A program made the position numbers and the translations under genes. The notes below the pieces were generated by a model. That model saw nothing but the letters and a program-made list of their open reading frames with translations, had not been told where the DNA came from and made no database searches. 64,000 nt of DNA from positions 67,764 to 131,763 of the forward strand of contig CAYWDH010000003.1 in NCBI GenBank assembly GCA_964456985.1, read 5' to 3'. Source of the DNA: WJMT01 sp964456985. GTDB taxonomy: Bacteria > Acidobacteriota > Aminicenantia > Aminicenantales > Aminicenantaceae. Shown here piece by piece: positions 63,611-64,000 of the stretch (position 1 is the stretch's first letter; each line of letters starts with the position of its first letter).

Positions 63611-63702
63611 TGGCGGAGAGGGTGGGATTCGAACCCACGATCCGAAATACTCCGGATAGCGGTTTTCGAGACCGCCGCCTTCAACCACTCGGCCACCTCT
63701 CC
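63611..63702 (-). tRNA. tRNA-Ser (CGA)
   Basis: 92 nt with encoded CCA, the same acceptor arm as the neighbour. Anticodon loop CTCGAAA (anticodon CGA), long variable arm (ATCCGGAGTATTTCGGAT). It lies 126 bases from the other tRNA-Ser in the same direction, so the two may share a transcript. Confidence 0.96.
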
Positions 63703-63799
63703 ACAGAGTCGGGATTTATCATAAAAACCGTGTGTCCAATATAACAAATATCATGAAGGGCTGAAAAGGTTTATTTGCACGATATGTAAGTTTCCTGGC

Positions 63800-63910
63800 T
63801 TATTCACATGTCGAGCTTGCTGCAGATGCGAGGCACAGGGTGCGAAGCTGTGGTCCTTCACCGCAAGGTGCCCTGTAACGAAGCAGATGCTGTGAGATCG
63901 GCTTGCCTTA
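63800..63910. repeat. Structured, repeat-like non-coding segment
   Basis: In the roughly 300 bases after the last tRNA no gene is visible. This part is G+C-richer than its surroundings. GCAGATGC occurs directly at 63822-63829 and 63883-63890. Between them ACAGGG (63835-63840) can pair with CCCTGT (63871-63876), and CACC-GCAA-GGTG (63859-63870) forms a GNRA hairpin directly beside it. The design resembles a dispersed palindromic repeat or a small RNA; neither can be proven from one copy. Confidence 0.4.
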
Positions 63911-64000
63911 ATGGTAAAAAAATGGCGATTATAATGAAATTGAACACAAACAAAAACTTATCAGTTGTCATTTTTTATAAAAAGCATGTATGTCCTAGAA

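Overview
The window reads as a chromosome segment of an anaerobic, Gram-negative-type bacterium of moderate G+C. The evidence is pyruvate:ferredoxin oxidoreductase, oxygen-sensitive Fe-S serine dehydratase, NuoEF/ferredoxin-type flavoproteins, a ferritin-like protein, two sigma-54 response regulators, lipoprotein signal peptides and a class A RNase P RNA. The large MacB/FtsX-type permease resembles those common in Aminicenantes/Acidobacteriota and Bacteroidota, but taxonomy cannot be fixed from this sequence alone.

Layout. 1-3.3 kb: end of a radical SAM gene, nitroreductase, ferritin-like protein, stand-alone LigD phosphoesterase domain, dihydroorotate-dehydrogenase-like protein. 3.3-12.5 kb (leftward): a redox operon (Cys-rich protein, NuoE, NuoF, NuoG/HydA-like Fe-S protein, glutamate-synthase FMN domain without a glutaminase domain). 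It is led by a textbook sigma-54 promoter and preceded by a histidine kinase and NtrC-type regulator that probably drive it. 12.5-22.9 kb: polysaccharide-lyase-like lipoprotein, FtsX-type permease, a decayed methyltransferase tail, DUF389 membrane protein, isoprenylcysteine-methyltransferase-like protein, a 1243-residue AmiC-like/PAS/HD-GYP sensor and an unusual lipoprotein.

23.0-35.4 kb: a 12.3-kb integrated element bounded by a perfect 55-bp direct repeat taken from the 3' part of an initiator tRNA-fMet gene. It has a tyrosine integrase, a small AlpA/Xis-like gene, a structured RNA candidate, terminase large subunit plus a putative small subunit, a primase-helicase next to iteron-like repeats, a divergent regulatory switch with overlapping promoters, and an A+T-rich cargo operon. 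I see no portal, capsid or tail gene, so it looks like a phage satellite rather than a prophage. The cargo operon encodes a membrane-anchored protein, a winged-helix/HEPN protein, a proteasome-like Ntn hydrolase (Thr directly after Met, Asp at proteasome position 17) and a small basic protein. It is my best candidate for an undescribed (probably anti-phage) system.

35.5-64 kb: nuoJKLMN behind its own consensus promoter; an ABC exporter with an MGDG-synthase-type glycosyltransferase; RNase P RNA whose 5' 81 nt overlap the end of an NtrC-family gene on the same strand; a pair of M16 peptidases; an M50/CBS protease; Xaa-Pro peptidase; L-serine dehydratase; pyruvate:ferredoxin oxidoreductase; the recR-ybaB-dnaX cluster; an EamA transporter; ornithine aminotransferase-like enzyme; an AGCS alanine/sodium symporter; two tRNA-Ser genes; and a structured, repeat-like non-coding segment at the right edge. 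Together serine dehydratase, PFOR, the aminotransferase and the symporter suggest amino-acid fermentation feeding reduced ferredoxin and NADH to the Nuo-type modules.
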